From Neolewinella aquimaris (GTDB lineage Bacteria; Bacteroidota; Bacteroidia; Chitinophagales; Saprospiraceae), in assembly GCF_014197245.1 (NCBI RefSeq), contig NZ_JACIFF010000006.1:124001-188000 (forward strand): DNA of 64,000 bases, given 5' to 3'. The notes under the pieces are model-generated. The model searched no databases. It worked only from the letters and a program-made list of their open reading frames with translations, and was not told where the DNA came from. Made by a program: the position numbers and the translations under genes. Positions 25,647-35,847 of the stretch are shown here, piece after piece. How positions within the stretch are numbered: position 1 is the stretch's first letter; every line of letters starts with the position of its first letter.

Positions 25647-25654
25647 CAAAGGTA
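25647..25654 (-). promoter_or_regulatory. -7 box of the PRMT-like gene
   Basis: TACCTTTG on the minus strand is a perfect match to TAnnTTTG, 45 bases before the methyltransferase ATG. A weak TTCG lies about 22 bases further upstream at the -33 position. Confidence 0.5.
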
Positions 25655-25700
25655 CCCCTTCCCCCCGCAGCACGGCCGAATACTTTCCGAAGCGCACGAA

Positions 25701-26789
25701 TCAGCCGCTGGGCGATCGCAGGCGGACTAGCCCAACGAGGAACAGCACCACCCAGGCAACCATGCCGATCCATAAGGTCGCCGCGGGTGGTAGCCAGGCC
25801 ACGGGTAGCAGCAGGTGAACGGCCGGCAAGCCCGAATACCGGAGTGCCACATGCAAAAATGCCGCAAGGCCAACCGCTACGACCAGCCACCGCGGCAGGC
25901 CAGGGCGGTCCCGGAACCAGGGACGGCCGGACACCAGAAAGGGAAGGTAGACCACGGCATGGGTCAGGAAGTGGATGCCAAGCAACAGCGTAGTACTCAG
26001 GTGAAAAAGGCAAGCGGCGACGATCCAGATCCGCCAGCTGCGCGGTCCCACAAGTAAAAAGAAGAAGGGCGATAGTTCGAAGAGCACGGCCAGGTAGTCG
26101 AGGCACTCAAACCCATAGGGGGTGATCGATAACACGATATCCGCGGGTACCAGATTGTATTCCCCGAATAAACTGATATAGAACCAGTTCAAAAAACCAC
26201 TCGTCCCGAGGTCAAAATCGATCCACCCCCGCGCCTTATAGTAGCCGGCCGTTAGCATTCCCAAACAAATGAACACGGCGGTCAGGGCCCCCGCCAACCA
26301 GTCGCGTCTCCACTCCCGATCGGGAAAAAGAGCCAGCCGGCAGCCCCAGTTGGATAACGAAAAGCAGAGCAGGGTAAGGGGAAACAGGGAAGCGTGGTCG
26401 ATCTTCCCGAAACTGAGCTGAAACGAAGCGCCCACCAGGTAAGTAAGGGCAAGAACGACGGAGGCCAGTCTCGCCCGAATTCCGAGGGTCAGGCAGGCCG
26501 TCGCCATCACCATAAACAGATCGATGGTCATGGCACCGAACTTCCCCGGAAAATCGGTGAAGAGCCTGGCTAAACTCACCGGTGGGGGGTGGAAAAACCC
26601 CTGTGGCACCTCACTCAGCCACTGAAAGGTGGGGAGATAGACAAACAGCAAAAAGCACCCGATCATTATCCGGAGCTTAGACTGCGCCGTAGCAGTCAGG
26701 TGAGTCGCCATCCCTACTCGGACGAAAAACCAACGGGCCCAGGATTCAATGCAGTTCAATGCGGTATTCGTTGGTTGTTTCGACTTCAT
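25701..26789 (-). CDS. HTTM-domain integral membrane protein
   Basis: The 362-residue protein has about nine hydrophobic helices and resembles the horizontally transferred transmembrane (HTTM) family, related to vitamin K-dependent gamma-carboxylase: an N-terminal WARWFFVRVG, then a first helix, the GIRARLASVVLALTYL segment and the KIDHASLFPLTLLCFSLS helix. Bacterial members are mostly without known function; carboxylase activity is not shown here. The start at 26789 overlaps the upstream gene by 44 bases; an ATG at 26711 would avoid the overlap but cut off the conserved FFVR stretch. Translational coupling to the upstream gene is likely. Confidence 0.75.
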   Translation of the reverse strand: MKSKQPTNTALNCIESWARWFFVRVGMATHLTATAQSKLRIMIGCFLLFVYLPTFQWLSEVPQGFFHPPPVSLARLFTDFPGKFGAMTIDLFMVMATACLTLGIRARLASVVLALTYLVGASFQLSFGKIDHASLFPLTLLCFSLSNWGCRLALFPDREWRRDWLAGALTAVFICLGMLTAGYYKARGWIDFDLGTSGFLNWFYISLFGEYNLVPADIVLSITPYGFECLDYLAVLFELSPFFFLLVGPRSWRIWIVAACLFHLSTTLLLGIHFLTHAVVYLPFLVSGRPWFRDRPGLPRWLVVAVGLAAFLHVALRYSGLPAVHLLLPVAWLPPAATLWIGMVAWVVLFLVGLVRLRSPSG

Positions 26790-27228
26790 CCATTCCGTCT
26801 AGCCGACGGTTGTAGCGCAACAGCAGCTCCCGCACGATGATGGGTGTCGGTTCGCAGCCCTGCTCCAGCAGTTTATGCTGCAGCCATTCGGATAGCTCCG
26901 CCGACCCGTCGATCGTCGCTTGAGCGAAGATGCCCCGCCGAATCATCGGTCCAAAATACCTGGACGGCACGGGATCGAGCAGCAGGGCAAGATCGAGCGG
27001 CCGCAGCTCGCCGGAACGCAGATCGATGCCCGACAACTGAACGAGAGGGTGGCGGTACGCATCAATCTCGTTGGAGATGACCGAGCCACTTCCCGGCAAA
27101 ATGAGGGCGGGGAAGGGTTCCCAGTACCGATTGTGAACTTTCAGCAGTAGGGGGACGAGAAACAGGAGCCCGATGATCGACGCCAGCAGGGTGTATCGGT
27201 AGCGGTATACGAAGGTCGGTACGATCAT
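26746..27228 (-). CDS. Single-span membrane protein, unknown function
   Basis: I do not recognise the family. The 160-residue product has one membrane helix (about 11-29) close to the N-terminus and a soluble C-terminal domain, presumably periplasmic, with ELLLRYNRRLDGMDEVETTNEYRIELH at its end. Its 3' end overlaps the HTTM gene by 44 bases and its start lies 21 bases after the NamZ-type gene, so it belongs to the same transcription unit. Proteins of this size often accompany HTTM genes in Bacteroidota, which suggests a small two-protein membrane complex, but that is inference. Confidence 0.7.
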   Translation of the reverse strand: MIVPTFVYRYRYTLLASIIGLLFLVPLLLKVHNRYWEPFPALILPGSGSVISNEIDAYRHPLVQLSGIDLRSGELRPLDLALLLDPVPSRYFGPMIRRGIFAQATIDGSAELSEWLQHKLLEQGCEPTPIIVRELLLRYNRRLDGMDEVETTNEYRIELH

Positions 27229-27249
27229 ACTAATAGGATAAAGGAGCCC

Positions 27250-28521
27250 TTATTCCGGATACAGCAAATACCCCGAACGCATAGCACGGTACGCCGCCAG
27301 ACCCGCCTCCCAGCTTTCGCGGATCTCCGCTTCCGATCGGCCCGCTTCGATCATCTTGCGCAGGCTATCGGTGCCGGCCAGCAGGTCGAAAAAGTCGGGA
27401 CGGGTGAAGAAGGTCACGCCCTGGTCGGTAAGTATCCGGTACGTACTCAGCACGGGCGACAGGTCCAGTTGGGAACCCCGGTAAGTACCGGCTTCGGCGT
27501 TGCTGAGATCGAATCCGCGACACAACTGTCCGTTGAGTTTGGGATCGGCGGCACCCGGTCCCGGACGGGGCGTGAAGGTATCCGGTGCGGAAGCGAGTGC
27601 CGGGTGGCCGTACAGCTGAAATTGCCGGTCCGTCCCGCGCCCCACGCTCAGGGCCGTCCCCTCGAAAAAGCACAGGCTGGGGTAGAGATAAATGCTGCGC
27701 TGGTTGGGCAAATTCGGGGAGGGGGGCACGGGCAACTGGTAGACCGTCGAGTGCGTATAGCCGGGGGCAGGGATGACCGTCAGTTCGCACTGCAGTCCCT
27801 CACCCAGCCATTCTTCGCCGTTCACCATGCGGGCGTATTCGCCGACGGTAAGACCGTGTACGACGGGAATTGGATCCAACCCCACGAAACTTTCGAAACC
27901 CGGTTGCCGGATCGGCCCGTCCACGTAATGGCCGTTAGGGTTGGGCCGGTCGAGGACCAGGACGGGCTTGCCGTAGCGGGCGGCCGACTCCATTACGTAG
28001 TGGAGGGTGGAGATGTAGGTGTAAAACCGGGCACCCACGTCCTGAATGTCAAAAACGATCAGGTCGATATCGGCCAGGTCCTGCTCCGTTGGTTTCTTAT
28101 TGCTGCCGTAGAGGGAGCGGATGGGCAGTCCGGTTCTGACGTCGACGCCGTCCTTGATCTGCGCACCGGCATCGGCATCCCCACGGAATCCGTGCTCGGG
28201 GGCGAAAATCCGGCGTACGTCCTGCCCGAGCGCAAGGAGGGTATCCACCAGGTGGGTGTTCTCTACGGTCGATGTCTGATTGACGACCAAGCCGAGCGTT
28301 TTCCCTTCCAGCTCCGGCAGGTAGCGGTCGGGGTAGAACGCGGCGGGGAACGCAGGAGCAATGGAATCCGGAACCGAGCTAAGGTCCTGGCTCTGGCCGG
28401 TTTGTGAAGCCAATTCACCGTGCTCTTCCCGGGGATCTCCGGCACCTGCGGCCCCGCCCGACTTAAAACAATTTGCGTTAAGGGTTAAGGAAAAACAAAT
28501 TAATAGGTATACCTTGGCCAT
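27250..28521 (-). CDS. DUF1343 exo-beta-N-acetylmuramidase (NamZ/YbbC type)
   Basis: The DUF1343 family (GH171) includes NamZ of Bacillus subtilis, which removes terminal N-acetylmuramic acid from peptidoglycan fragments. The start chosen gives MAKVYLLICFSL with a signal peptide (423 residues); the frame further upstream is only the complement of the exonuclease gene. Family segments are GLVVNQTSTVENTHLVDTL, RIFAPEHGFRGDADAGAQI, DLIVFDIQDVGARFYTYISTL, VLDRPNPNGHYVDGP, PVVHGLTVGEYARM and FFEGTALSVGRGTDRQFQ. It heads a minus-strand unit with the two membrane protein genes. A role in muropeptide recycling or feeding on cell walls is likely from the family. Confidence 0.85.
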   Translation of the reverse strand: MAKVYLLICFSLTLNANCFKSGGAAGAGDPREEHGELASQTGQSQDLSSVPDSIAPAFPAAFYPDRYLPELEGKTLGLVVNQTSTVENTHLVDTLLALGQDVRRIFAPEHGFRGDADAGAQIKDGVDVRTGLPIRSLYGSNKKPTEQDLADIDLIVFDIQDVGARFYTYISTLHYVMESAARYGKPVLVLDRPNPNGHYVDGPIRQPGFESFVGLDPIPVVHGLTVGEYARMVNGEEWLGEGLQCELTVIPAPGYTHSTVYQLPVPPSPNLPNQRSIYLYPSLCFFEGTALSVGRGTDRQFQLYGHPALASAPDTFTPRPGPGAADPKLNGQLCRGFDLSNAEAGTYRGSQLDLSPVLSTYRILTDQGVTFFTRPDFFDLLAGTDSLRKMIEAGRSEAEIRESWEAGLAAYRAMRSGYLLYPE

Positions 28522-28566
28522 TCGAGTGCATTGAATGATGACCGCCGCGGGCGACGGAAGTGAGCT

Positions 28567-29976
28567 ATGAGTAAGAGAGAATACGCGATCGTGGATATCG
28601 AGACGACGGGCAGTCGCGCCTCCCGTGCGCGCATTACCGAAATCGGCATCGTGATCTTCGACGGCGAAAAGGTAGTCGAAACTTACGAAACCCTGCTCGA
28701 TCCGGAGCAGTACATCCCCGCCGGAATCGTGGAGCTCACGGGCATCACCCAGGAAATGGTGAAGGGGAAACCCAAGTTTTTCGAAGTAGCCAAGCGGATC
28801 GTAGAACTCACCGAGGGGCGCATTTTCGTGGCCCACAACGCGAAGTTCGACTACGGTTTCCTCCGCGAAGAATTCGGCCGACTGGGGTACACCTTCTCCC
28901 GCCGCAAGCTCTGTACGGTACGGCTGGCCCGCAAGTGCTTTCCCGGCCTCAAAAGCTACAGCCTGGGCAACCTGATCAAGCACTTCGGCATTACGGTCGA
29001 CGCCCGCCACCGCGCCCTCGCCGACGCCGAAGCTACCACCGAACTGCTTGCCCTCTGCCTCGCCGGGGAAGACTGTGCCGAGGAAGCCAAACGGCTCATC
29101 AACCACGGCATCAAGGAAACCCGCCTGCCCAAGCAGATCAAGCTCGAGCAGATCATGGAAATCCCGGAGGAGACCGGCGTCTACTACTTCCACGATGTCA
29201 ATGGTGACGTCGTGTATGTAGGTAAGAGCAACAACATCCGCAAGCGCATCGCCCAGCACTTCAACGACCATACCTCCAAGGGCAGCCGCATCGCCGAAAA
29301 GGTGGCTGACATCACCTACGAAATTACCGGCAGCGAACTGGTGGCCCTGCTCCTGGAAAGCGAAGAAATCAAGCGCCTACAGCCCCGCATCAACCGGGCA
29401 CAGCGCGGCAAACGTTTCAGCCACGCTATCGTTAGCTACGTCAACGAACGCGGTTTCCGCTGCTTCGATGTGGTTCGCAATTCCGCCCAGGTCCGCAAGG
29501 AGCAGGATGTGATCAGCGAATACCCCTCCATCAGCCGGGCCAAGGGGCGCCTCAACTTCGTGCGCAAGCACCTCGAACTGTGCAGTGCGTTCACCAATAT
29601 TTATCCCACCAAGTCCGCCTGTTTTCACTTCCACCTAAAGCAGTGCCGCGGCGGCTGTGCCGGTCACGAAGAACCCGAGGAGTACAACCTGCGCGCCGAA
29701 GAAGCCCGACTCCACCTCCGCAACGTCTTCGACGACGATTTCCTCCTCTTCGACACCGGACGCACCCACGACGAAGCCTCCGTCATCCTCGTCTCCGAAG
29801 GCAAGTACCAGGGATTCGGCTACATCGACAAGGAACAAAGCCACGACATCCACACCGCCATCGAAAGCGTCAAAAAAACCGTCACTTACCCGGATACGGC
29901 CCGCATCATCCAACGCTACGTCAGCGAAAAGGGGGGGAAGATGGTGAATTTGAGTACGGGGAAGGTAGTGAGGTAG
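28567..29976 (+). CDS. DnaQ-like exonuclease fused to GIY-YIG nuclease domain
   Basis: A two-nuclease protein of 469 residues. The N-terminal domain (1-165) is a DEDDh 3'-5' exonuclease like the polymerase III epsilon subunit: DIETTG (Exo I), VAHNAKFDYGFL (Exo II) and HRALADAEAT (Exo III with the catalytic His). After a linker a GIY-YIG domain follows (about 198-285), with GVYYFHDVNGDVVYVGKSNNIRKRI and the usual Glu in LESEEIK, as in UvrC and Cho. The C-terminal part (about 330-400) keeps CHFHLKQCRGGC, a cysteine cluster typical of this fusion family. It probably incises or trims damaged DNA. It diverges from the NamZ-type gene with only 45 bases between starts. Confidence 0.9.
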   Translation: MSKREYAIVDIETTGSRASRARITEIGIVIFDGEKVVETYETLLDPEQYIPAGIVELTGITQEMVKGKPKFFEVAKRIVELTEGRIFVAHNAKFDYGFLREEFGRLGYTFSRRKLCTVRLARKCFPGLKSYSLGNLIKHFGITVDARHRALADAEATTELLALCLAGEDCAEEAKRLINHGIKETRLPKQIKLEQIMEIPEETGVYYFHDVNGDVVYVGKSNNIRKRIAQHFNDHTSKGSRIAEKVADITYEITGSELVALLLESEEIKRLQPRINRAQRGKRFSHAIVSYVNERGFRCFDVVRNSAQVRKEQDVISEYPSISRAKGRLNFVRKHLELCSAFTNIYPTKSACFHFHLKQCRGGCAGHEEPEEYNLRAEEARLHLRNVFDDDFLLFDTGRTHDEASVILVSEGKYQGFGYIDKEQSHDIHTAIESVKKTVTYPDTARIIQRYVSEKGGKMVNLSTGKVVR

Positions 29977-30094
29977 TGCGGTAGGGGGTAGTACAGTAGT
30001 ACAGTAGTATGGTAGGGGGTAGTACGGTAGTCACGGCTACAGAACCACCGTACTACTGTACTAAACTACTACCGTACTACTGTACTAAACTACT
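29977..30094. repeat. GTAGTACGGTAGT-type inverted repeat, copy 1
   Basis: Between two convergent genes lies a cluster built from the word GTAGTAC(G/A)GTAGT, in direct orientation on the left (about 29988-30031) and in inverted orientation on the right. The right arm is a perfect 24-bp tandem duplication (30047-30070 and 30071-30094). The arms can pair into a long stem, so it may end transcription from both sides. The duplication reaches into the last codon and stop of the hydroxylase gene. The same word recurs between rpoA and rplQ. Confidence 0.8.
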
Positions 30095-30896
30095 TTCTCC
30101 CAAACGGTATCCCCAACATCCTCCGAATGCTCTGGTGATCTTCTTCGTTCATGTGGGTGTCGACTCCGTAGACTAATTTTTGGTTGTCGAGCTCGGAGTA
30201 GGTGCCGAAGAGGCGGTCCCAGATGCTGAAGATGTTGCCGTAGTTGGTGTCGGTGTAGGGCAGTTGGTAGTGGTGGTGTACCCGGTGCATGTCGGGAGTG
30301 ACGAAGACGGCGCGTAGGACCCGGTCGATTCCCTGCGGTACGGTGATGTTAGCGTGGTTGAACTGGCTAAGGATCACGCTGGCACTCTGATAAAGAAAGA
30401 CCAGCCAGATCGGGGCGCCCAGGACGACGACGGCGGCGGTCGTAAAGGCGAAGCGGATGACGCTTTCTCCCGGATGGTGGCGGTTGGCGGTCGTGGTGTC
30501 GACGTTCTGGTCGGTGTGGTGGATCAGGTGGAAGCGCCAGAGCAGCGGCACACGGTGCTCCGTCCAGTGGGCGAGGTAAGCCCCGAGGAAATCCAGCAAC
30601 AGCAAGCCGACAACGGCGGTGGCCCAGAGCGGCAGATTTACCCACTGCAGCAGGCCGAATTCATTGGCGACGGCCCACTGGCTTCCCTTTACCAAAATGA
30701 AGGCAAGCACGAAGTTGACCAGGATCGTCGTGAACGTAAAGAAAATGTTGATGCCGGCGTGGCGCCATTTTTTGTACTCGGCCGTGAAGAGGGGGACGGC
30801 GCTTTCCAGCAGCCAAAAAATGGTGAGCCCTCCCACCAGGATGAGGGTACGGTGGCTGCTTGGGATTGATTCAAAATAACTGATGATCGACTCCAT
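30090..30896 (-). CDS. Sterol desaturase/fatty acid hydroxylase family protein
   Basis: Membrane di-iron enzyme that hydroxylates or desaturates a lipid. The 268-residue protein has four to five hydrophobic helices and the three histidine clusters of the superfamily: HWTEH (His110, His114), HLIHH (His123, His126, His127) and HRVHHH (His204 to His209), plus His140-141 and His181 between them. Spacing matches the ERG3/CrtZ-like fold. The lipid substrate is unknown; sphingolipid, carotenoid or hopanoid modification are all reported in the family. It is monocistronic, and its stop codon lies within the right arm of a palindromic repeat. Confidence 0.88.
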   Translation of the reverse strand: MESIISYFESIPSSHRTLILVGGLTIFWLLESAVPLFTAEYKKWRHAGINIFFTFTTILVNFVLAFILVKGSQWAVANEFGLLQWVNLPLWATAVVGLLLLDFLGAYLAHWTEHRVPLLWRFHLIHHTDQNVDTTTANRHHPGESVIRFAFTTAAVVVLGAPIWLVFLYQSASVILSQFNHANITVPQGIDRVLRAVFVTPDMHRVHHHYQLPYTDTNYGNIFSIWDRLFGTYSELDNQKLVYGVDTHMNEEDHQSIRRMLGIPFGRK

Positions 30897-30920
30897 AGCG
30901 AAAGTTACTCCTTTCGCCGA

Positions 30921-32060
30921 TTACCTTCCGACCAGTAGCCGACGTGTGGTAAGAATGCGGCCGCGTTCGTTGGTCAGGCTGTACAGATAAGCGCCGCGGG
31001 GCAGGCCACTGACGTCAAGGGGCACCACGGCCTGGTTGCCGCTCGGCCGGAAGTGGGTAGCGGAGATCTTCCTGCCCAGTACATTGGTCAGGGTAAGGGT
31101 GTAGTTGCCGGGATCGAGCCCTTCTACCTCAAAGGTGGTACGTCCCCGGGCGGGATTTGGGTAGACTTTCACTTGCGCCTGCGCCAGGTATGGACCACCG
31201 ACCGAGTTGGTCGCATCGCCGCGGATGAAAGTCATCCCGGTGGGCGTTCCTGATTCATCGGTAGTAACGGTGGCGACGGATTCTTTCTCGGAATTGGACC
31301 AGAAGTAATAGGTGGTCGTAGGGTCCTGGCTGCCGAAAAAGTTGGCTGTTTCCGGAACCTGCGCGCGGACGAGGGCCGTCACGTCGATGTAGGATAGGAA
31401 GCCGGTTTTTACCTCTATGGTCGTGTTTACGGTTTCGGTGCGGCGCTCCCGCAGTACTTCGTAGGTCTGTCCGTTTAGCGTGAGGGTACCGTAGGCGTCC
31501 ACCTCGTCGATCCGGTTGCTGACGGAGGTTATCCGGATGGAGTCAACGTTGTTGAGCGCATCTCCCACCAATTGGAAGGCCTCGTCGGGTATACTGTCGC
31601 GAGGTACGGTAAGCACGTTACTGGTAATGGAGCTGAACTGGTCGCCGTAATTGAGGGGAGCTCTTCGTATCGCCCGGCCCGGGGAGACGGGGGCCGCGAA
31701 GCGGTAACCGGGAAAAAGCTGCAGGCTACCCCGAACGCCGATCAGTTCATACACCGATTCCGTTACCCGGTAAAATCCGGTAGTGGTGCCGTCAATTTCA
31801 ACGGCCAGGGTCGCGTCCGTAAAGGTGGTGTCGCTGGCCATCTCGACAACCCGGGTGCGGGTAGAGGCTGCGGACTGCGTTCCGAAGTCCCACTGACGCG
31901 CCGCGCCTGCGGTGAGCAAATCAACGCTGAAGGTGCTGTCCGCCACACCGTAGTGCAGGGTATCGCCCGCCGCGGGGAAGTAGGCGTTGGTCAGGGTAAC
32001 CTGCGCAAAGGCAGACATCGTCCCGAACAGGAGGAGCAAGTGAGTAAAAATTTTGAGCAT
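30921..32060 (-). CDS. Secreted protein with type IX sorting domain
   Basis: The 379-residue protein has a signal peptide (about 1-19, MLKIFTHLLLLFGTMSAFA) and a C-terminal type A T9SS sorting domain (about 300-379: VYPNPARGRTTFEVEGL...GLPRGAYLYSL...LLVGR), so it is exported over the outer membrane by the type IX system and attached to the surface or released. The middle part is beta-rich, beginning ITLTNAYFPAAGDTLHYGVADST in type, and resembles many uncharacterised Bacteroidota surface proteins; no catalytic motif is visible. It starts between the hydroxylase and metH genes, each about 25-90 bases away, all on the minus strand. Confidence 0.85.
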   Translation of the reverse strand: MLKIFTHLLLLFGTMSAFAQVTLTNAYFPAAGDTLHYGVADSTFSVDLLTAGAARQWDFGTQSAASTRTRVVEMASDTTFTDATLAVEIDGTTTGFYRVTESVYELIGVRGSLQLFPGYRFAAPVSPGRAIRRAPLNYGDQFSSITSNVLTVPRDSIPDEAFQLVGDALNNVDSIRITSVSNRIDEVDAYGTLTLNGQTYEVLRERRTETVNTTIEVKTGFLSYIDVTALVRAQVPETANFFGSQDPTTTYYFWSNSEKESVATVTTDESGTPTGMTFIRGDATNSVGGPYLAQAQVKVYPNPARGRTTFEVEGLDPGNYTLTLTNVLGRKISATHFRPSGNQAVVPLDVSGLPRGAYLYSLTNERGRILTTRRLLVGR

Positions 32061-32148
32061 ACTGCCGATTTTCAGCGCGCCACTAAGTTAGTGCGTGGGC
32101 GTGGTACTTTGCACGACGCTCAGTTATTTAATGTGGTTACACCGACCG

Positions 32149-35100
32149 TTACCCCCGAATAGCGGCCAGCCAGCGATCCGCAGTTACCGGATCCCAGTCC
32201 TTGCGTCGGGCATAGTCGCGCTCCTGATCGGGTTGAATGCCCCGCACCGTAAAGTAACTGGCCTCCGGATGGCTGTAATACCAGCCGCTGACGCTGGCGG
32301 TGGGGTACATGGCATAACTCTCCGTCAATTTAATGCCGGTAGCTGCCTCCACGTCGAGCAGTTCCCACAACTTGGCCTTTTCGGTATGCTCCGGACAGGC
32401 CGGGTAGCCGGGTGCCGGTCGGATGCCCCGGTATCGCTCGGTAATAAGGTCGTCGTTCTCGAGTGCCTCATCGGGGGCGTAGGCCCAGAACTCGCGGCGG
32501 GTACGCAGGTGCAGTGCTTCGGCCAGTGCTTCGGCCAGGCGATCGGCGAGGGCTTTGACCATGATGGCGCTGTAGTCGTCGTGGGCAGCTTCGAAGCGGG
32601 CTACGTGCTCCTCAATCCCGATGCCCGCCGTAACGGCGAAGGCGCCGATGTAGTCCTGCTTGTCGCTATCCGCCGGGGCAATGAAGTCGGTAAGCGAAAG
32701 ATTGGGACGCCCGGCTGCTTTTTTACTCTGCTGGCGAAGTTGGTGTAGCTCCACCGTCTTGTCCGTTGCCGTCACTCGCACCGTATCGCGGGACACGTCG
32801 GCGGTAGCGGGGAAGAAGCCGATCACGGCCGCGGCACGGAGCCATTTCTCAGCCACCACCTTATCCAGCATTTCCCGCGCCTCCCGGTACAGTTGACTGG
32901 CCTGTTCGCCCACCACTTCGTCGGTAAGAATGTCGGGGTACTTGCCCGCTAGGCCCCAGCTGGTGAAGAAGGGCGTCCAGTCGATGAAGGGGACCAGTTC
33001 CGCTAGGGGGTATTCGTCAAATATTCGGGTGCCGGTGAAGGTGGGGACGGGCGGATCATAATTTACCCAATCCAGCTTAAGGCCATTTTCCCGGGCCCGG
33101 CCGATGGGTAGGTACTTCTTGTTTGACTGCTGACCGGCACGGTGCACCCGCACGCGTTCGAACTCGGCCGTGATGCCATCGAGGTAAGTGCGACGACTCT
33201 CCGCATCCTCGTTGAGCAGCTCGCTGACTACGGTAACCGCCCGGCTGGCATCGAGGACGTGAACGGTGGGACCGCCGTAGTTCGGCTCGATCTTGATGGC
33301 GGTATGGGTCTTGCTGGTGGTTGCCCCGCCGATGAGCAGGGGGGTCTTCAGGCCGCGGCGCTCCATCTCCGTGGCTACGTTGACCATTTCGTCGAGGGAG
33401 GGGGTTATGAGTCCCGACAGGCCGATTACGTCTACCTTCAGCCGGTCGGCCTCGTCCAGGATCTTAATGGCCGGCACCATGACTCCGAGGTCGTGGATCT
33501 GGTAGTTGTTACAGGCGAGCACTACGCCGACGATGTTTTTGCCGATGTCGTGTACGTCTCCCTTTACCGTAGCAAGGAGGACACTGCCTTTGAAGCGGGA
33601 CTGCTCTTCAACCATTTCCCCCTGCTCCTGCGGCCCCGCCAGTTCCCGCTCCTCCTCGATGAAGGGCTGTAAGTAGGCCACGGCCTGCTTCATGACGCGG
33701 GCGCTTTTGACTACCTGGGGAAGAAACATTTTGCCCGCGCCGAAGAGGTCGCCGACGACGTTCATGCCGTCCATCAACGGACCTTCGATGACGTGGAGAG
33801 GCCGGGGGTACTGCTTGCGGGCCTCTTCCGTATCCTCGATGATGTACTCCGTAATGCCGCGGACGAGGCTGTGCCGCAGGCGCTCCTGCACGCTGCTCTC
33901 GCGCCATCCCAGGTCGCGCTGTACGGTGCGGCCGCCCACCTCCTTGAGGGATTCGGCGAACTCCATGAGGCGGTCGGTGGCGTCGTTGCGGCGGTTGAGG
34001 ATCACGTCTTCGACGAGCTCCAGTAAGTTCTTGGGGATGTCTTCGTAGACCTCGATGAGGCCGGCGTTGACGATGCCCATGTCCATACCGGCGCGAATGG
34101 CGTGGTAAAGAAAGGCCGAGTGCATGGCCTCGCGCACCACGTCGTTGCCGCGGAAGGAGAAGCTTACGTTCGAAACGCCACCGCTGACCTTCACCCCCGG
34201 GCAGAGGGTCTTGATCTGGCGGGTGGCCTCGATGAAGTCTACCCCGTAGTTGTTGTGCTCGTCGATGCCGGTGGCGATCGCGAAAATATTGGGGTCGAAA
34301 ATGATGTCCTGGGGGTCGAATTTTGCTACCTCGGTCAGTAGCTTATAGGCGCGTACGCAGATGTTGACCTTGCGCTCGATGGTATCGGCCTGTCCCTCCT
34401 CGTCGAAGGCCATGACCACCGCCGAGGCACCGTAGCGGCGAACCAGCCGGGCCTGGCGCAAAAATTCCTCCTCGCCTTCCTTCATGCTGATGGAGTTGAC
34501 GATGCATTTGCCCTGCACGCACTGCAACCCGGCCTCGATCACTTCCCACTTCGACGAGTCGATCATTACGGGCAGTTTGGCAATGTCGGGTTCGGCCATG
34601 ACGAGGTTGAGGAAGGTGGTCATGGCTTCCTTGCTGTCGAGCAGGCCCTCGTCCATATTGATGTCGATCACCTGGGCACCGCCTTCCACCTGGTCGCGGG
34701 CGACGTCGAGGGCGGTGGGGTAGTCGCCGGTCTTGATGAGGCGGGCGAATTTGCGGGAGCCGGTCACGTTGGTGCGTTCGCCGACGTTGACAAAGTTGGT
34801 TTCCTCGCGTATCTCGAGGGGTTCCAGTCCGCTGATGCGGGTATTTATCGAGCGGCCGTTGAGGGGGCGGGGGCGCAGGTCCTGGGTTGCCCGGGCCATG
34901 GCAGCAATGTGATTTGGTGTGGTGCCGCAGCACCCTCCGATCATATTGACCAATCCACTGGCCGCGAATTCACGGATGTACTCCTGCATCTCCTCGGCGT
35001 CCTGGTCGTACTCACCCATTTCGTTGGGGAGGCCGGCGTTGGGGTAGGCGTGGACGTAGCATTCGGCGATCCGGGAAAGCGAAGCCAGGTGGGAGCGCAT

Positions 35101-35847
35101 TTCCTTGGCTCCGAGCGCGCAGTTCAGTCCGATGCAGAGCGGGTTTGCGTGGGCCACCGAGATGTAAAAGGCTTCGACGGTCTGGCCGGACAGGGTGCGG
35201 CCGCTCGCGTCGGTGATCGTACCGGAGATGATGACGGGCAGGTTGATGCTGCGCTCGTCCCGGACTTCCTCCAGGGCGAAGATGGCGGCCTTGGCGTTGA
35301 GGGTGTCGAAGATGGTCTCGATGAGGATGCAGTCGACCCCACCGTCGACAAGTCCTTCCATCTGGGTTTTATAGGCCGCGGCCAGTTGGTGGAAGGTAAT
35401 GGCCCGGTAGCCCGGGTCGTTCACATCGGGGCTGATGCTGAGCGTCCGGTTGGTGGGACCGATCGCGCCGGCGACGTACCGGGGTTTATCGGGAGTTGAA
35501 TACTTGTCGGTTGCTTCCCGGGCTACCCGGGCGGCGGCCTTATTGAGTTCGTAGATACAATCCTGGGTGCCGTAGTCGGCCTGCGCGATCGAGGTGCCGC
35601 TGAAGGTATTGGTCTCGATGATGTCGGCACCGGCGGCCAGGTAGGCCTCGTGGATCTCACGGATCACGTCGGGCCGCGTGAGTACGAGGAGGTCGTGGTT
35701 GCCCTTCAGGTCGCTGGGGTGGTTGTCGAAGTGGCCACGCCGGTAGTCTTCCTCCGTGAGCTTATATCCCTGAATCAGGCTGCCCATCGCGCCATCCAGC
35801 ACCAGAATGCGCTCGGCGAAAATTTCGGAGAGTGGGGGACGGTTCAT
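32149..35847 (-). CDS. metH: Cobalamin-dependent methionine synthase MetH
   Basis: Transfers a methyl group from 5-methyltetrahydrofolate to homocysteine by way of methylcobalamin. The 1232-residue protein contains all four modules: homocysteine domain (1 to about 330) with zinc-binding Cys in [12 protein letters not shown], folate domain (about 345-620, [17 protein letters not shown]...), cobalamin domain with the [10 protein letters not shown] histidine loop (His near 763) and the SAM-dependent reactivation domain (about 900-1232, ending with the [16 protein letters not shown] segment). No frameshift is seen. I searched the leader for a cobalamin riboswitch and saw none. A GATCTTTG box 20 bases upstream is a likely -7 element. 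Confidence 0.97.
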   Translation of the reverse strand: MNRPPLSEIFAERILVLDGAMGSLIQGYKLTEEDYRRGHFDNHPSDLKGNHDLLVLTRPDVIREIHEAYLAAGADIIETNTFSGTSIAQADYGTQDCIYELNKAAARVAREATDKYSTPDKPRYVAGAIGPTNRTLSISPDVNDPGYRAITFHQLAAAYKTQMEGLVDGGVDCILIETIFDTLNAKAAIFALEEVRDERSINLPVIISGTITDASGRTLSGQTVEAFYISVAHANPLCIGLNCALGAKEMRSHLASLSRIAECYVHAYPNAGLPNEMGEYDQDAEEMQEYIREFAASGLVNMIGGCCGTTPNHIAAMARATQDLRPRPLNGRSINTRISGLEPLEIREETNFVNVGERTNVTGSRKFARLIKTGDYPTALDVARDQVEGGAQVIDINMDEGLLDSKEAMTTFLNLVMAEPDIAKLPVMIDSSKWEVIEAGLQCVQGKCIVNSISMKEGEEEFLRQARLVRRYGASAVVMAFDEEGQADTIERKVNICVRAYKLLTEVAKFDPQDIIFDPNIFAIATGIDEHNNYGVDFIEATRQIKTLCPGVKVSGGVSNVSFSFRGNDVVREAMHSAFLYHAIRAGMDMGIVNAGLIEVYEDIPKNLLELVEDVILNRRNDATDRLMEFAESLKEVGGRTVQRDLGWRESSVQERLRHSLVRGITEYIIEDTEEARKQYPRPLHVIEGPLMDGMNVVGDLFGAGKMFLPQVVKSARVMKQAVAYLQPFIEEERELAGPQEQGEMVEEQSRFKGSVLLATVKGDVHDIGKNIVGVVLACNNYQIHDLGVMVPAIKILDEADRLKVDVIGLSGLITPSLDEMVNVATEMERRGLKTPLLIGGATTSKTHTAIKIEPNYGGPTVHVLDASRAVTVVSELLNEDAESRRTYLDGITAEFERVRVHRAGQQSNKKYLPIGRARENGLKLDWVNYDPPVPTFTGTRIFDEYPLAELVPFIDWTPFFTSWGLAGKYPDILTDEVVGEQASQLYREAREMLDKVVAEKWLRAAAVIGFFPATADVSRDTVRVTATDKTVELHQLRQQSKKAAGRPNLSLTDFIAPADSDKQDYIGAFAVTAGIGIEEHVARFEAAHDDYSAIMVKALADRLAEALAEALHLRTRREFWAYAPDEALENDDLITERYRGIRPAPGYPACPEHTEKAKLWELLDVEAATGIKLTESYAMYPTASVSGWYYSHPEASYFTVRGIQPDQERDYARRKDWDPVTADRWLAAIRG

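Noticed and set aside
28522-29271. N-terminal extension of the NamZ-type protein by 250 residues
   Set aside because: It is the exact complement of the exonuclease gene; the signal-peptide start at 28521 is far better.
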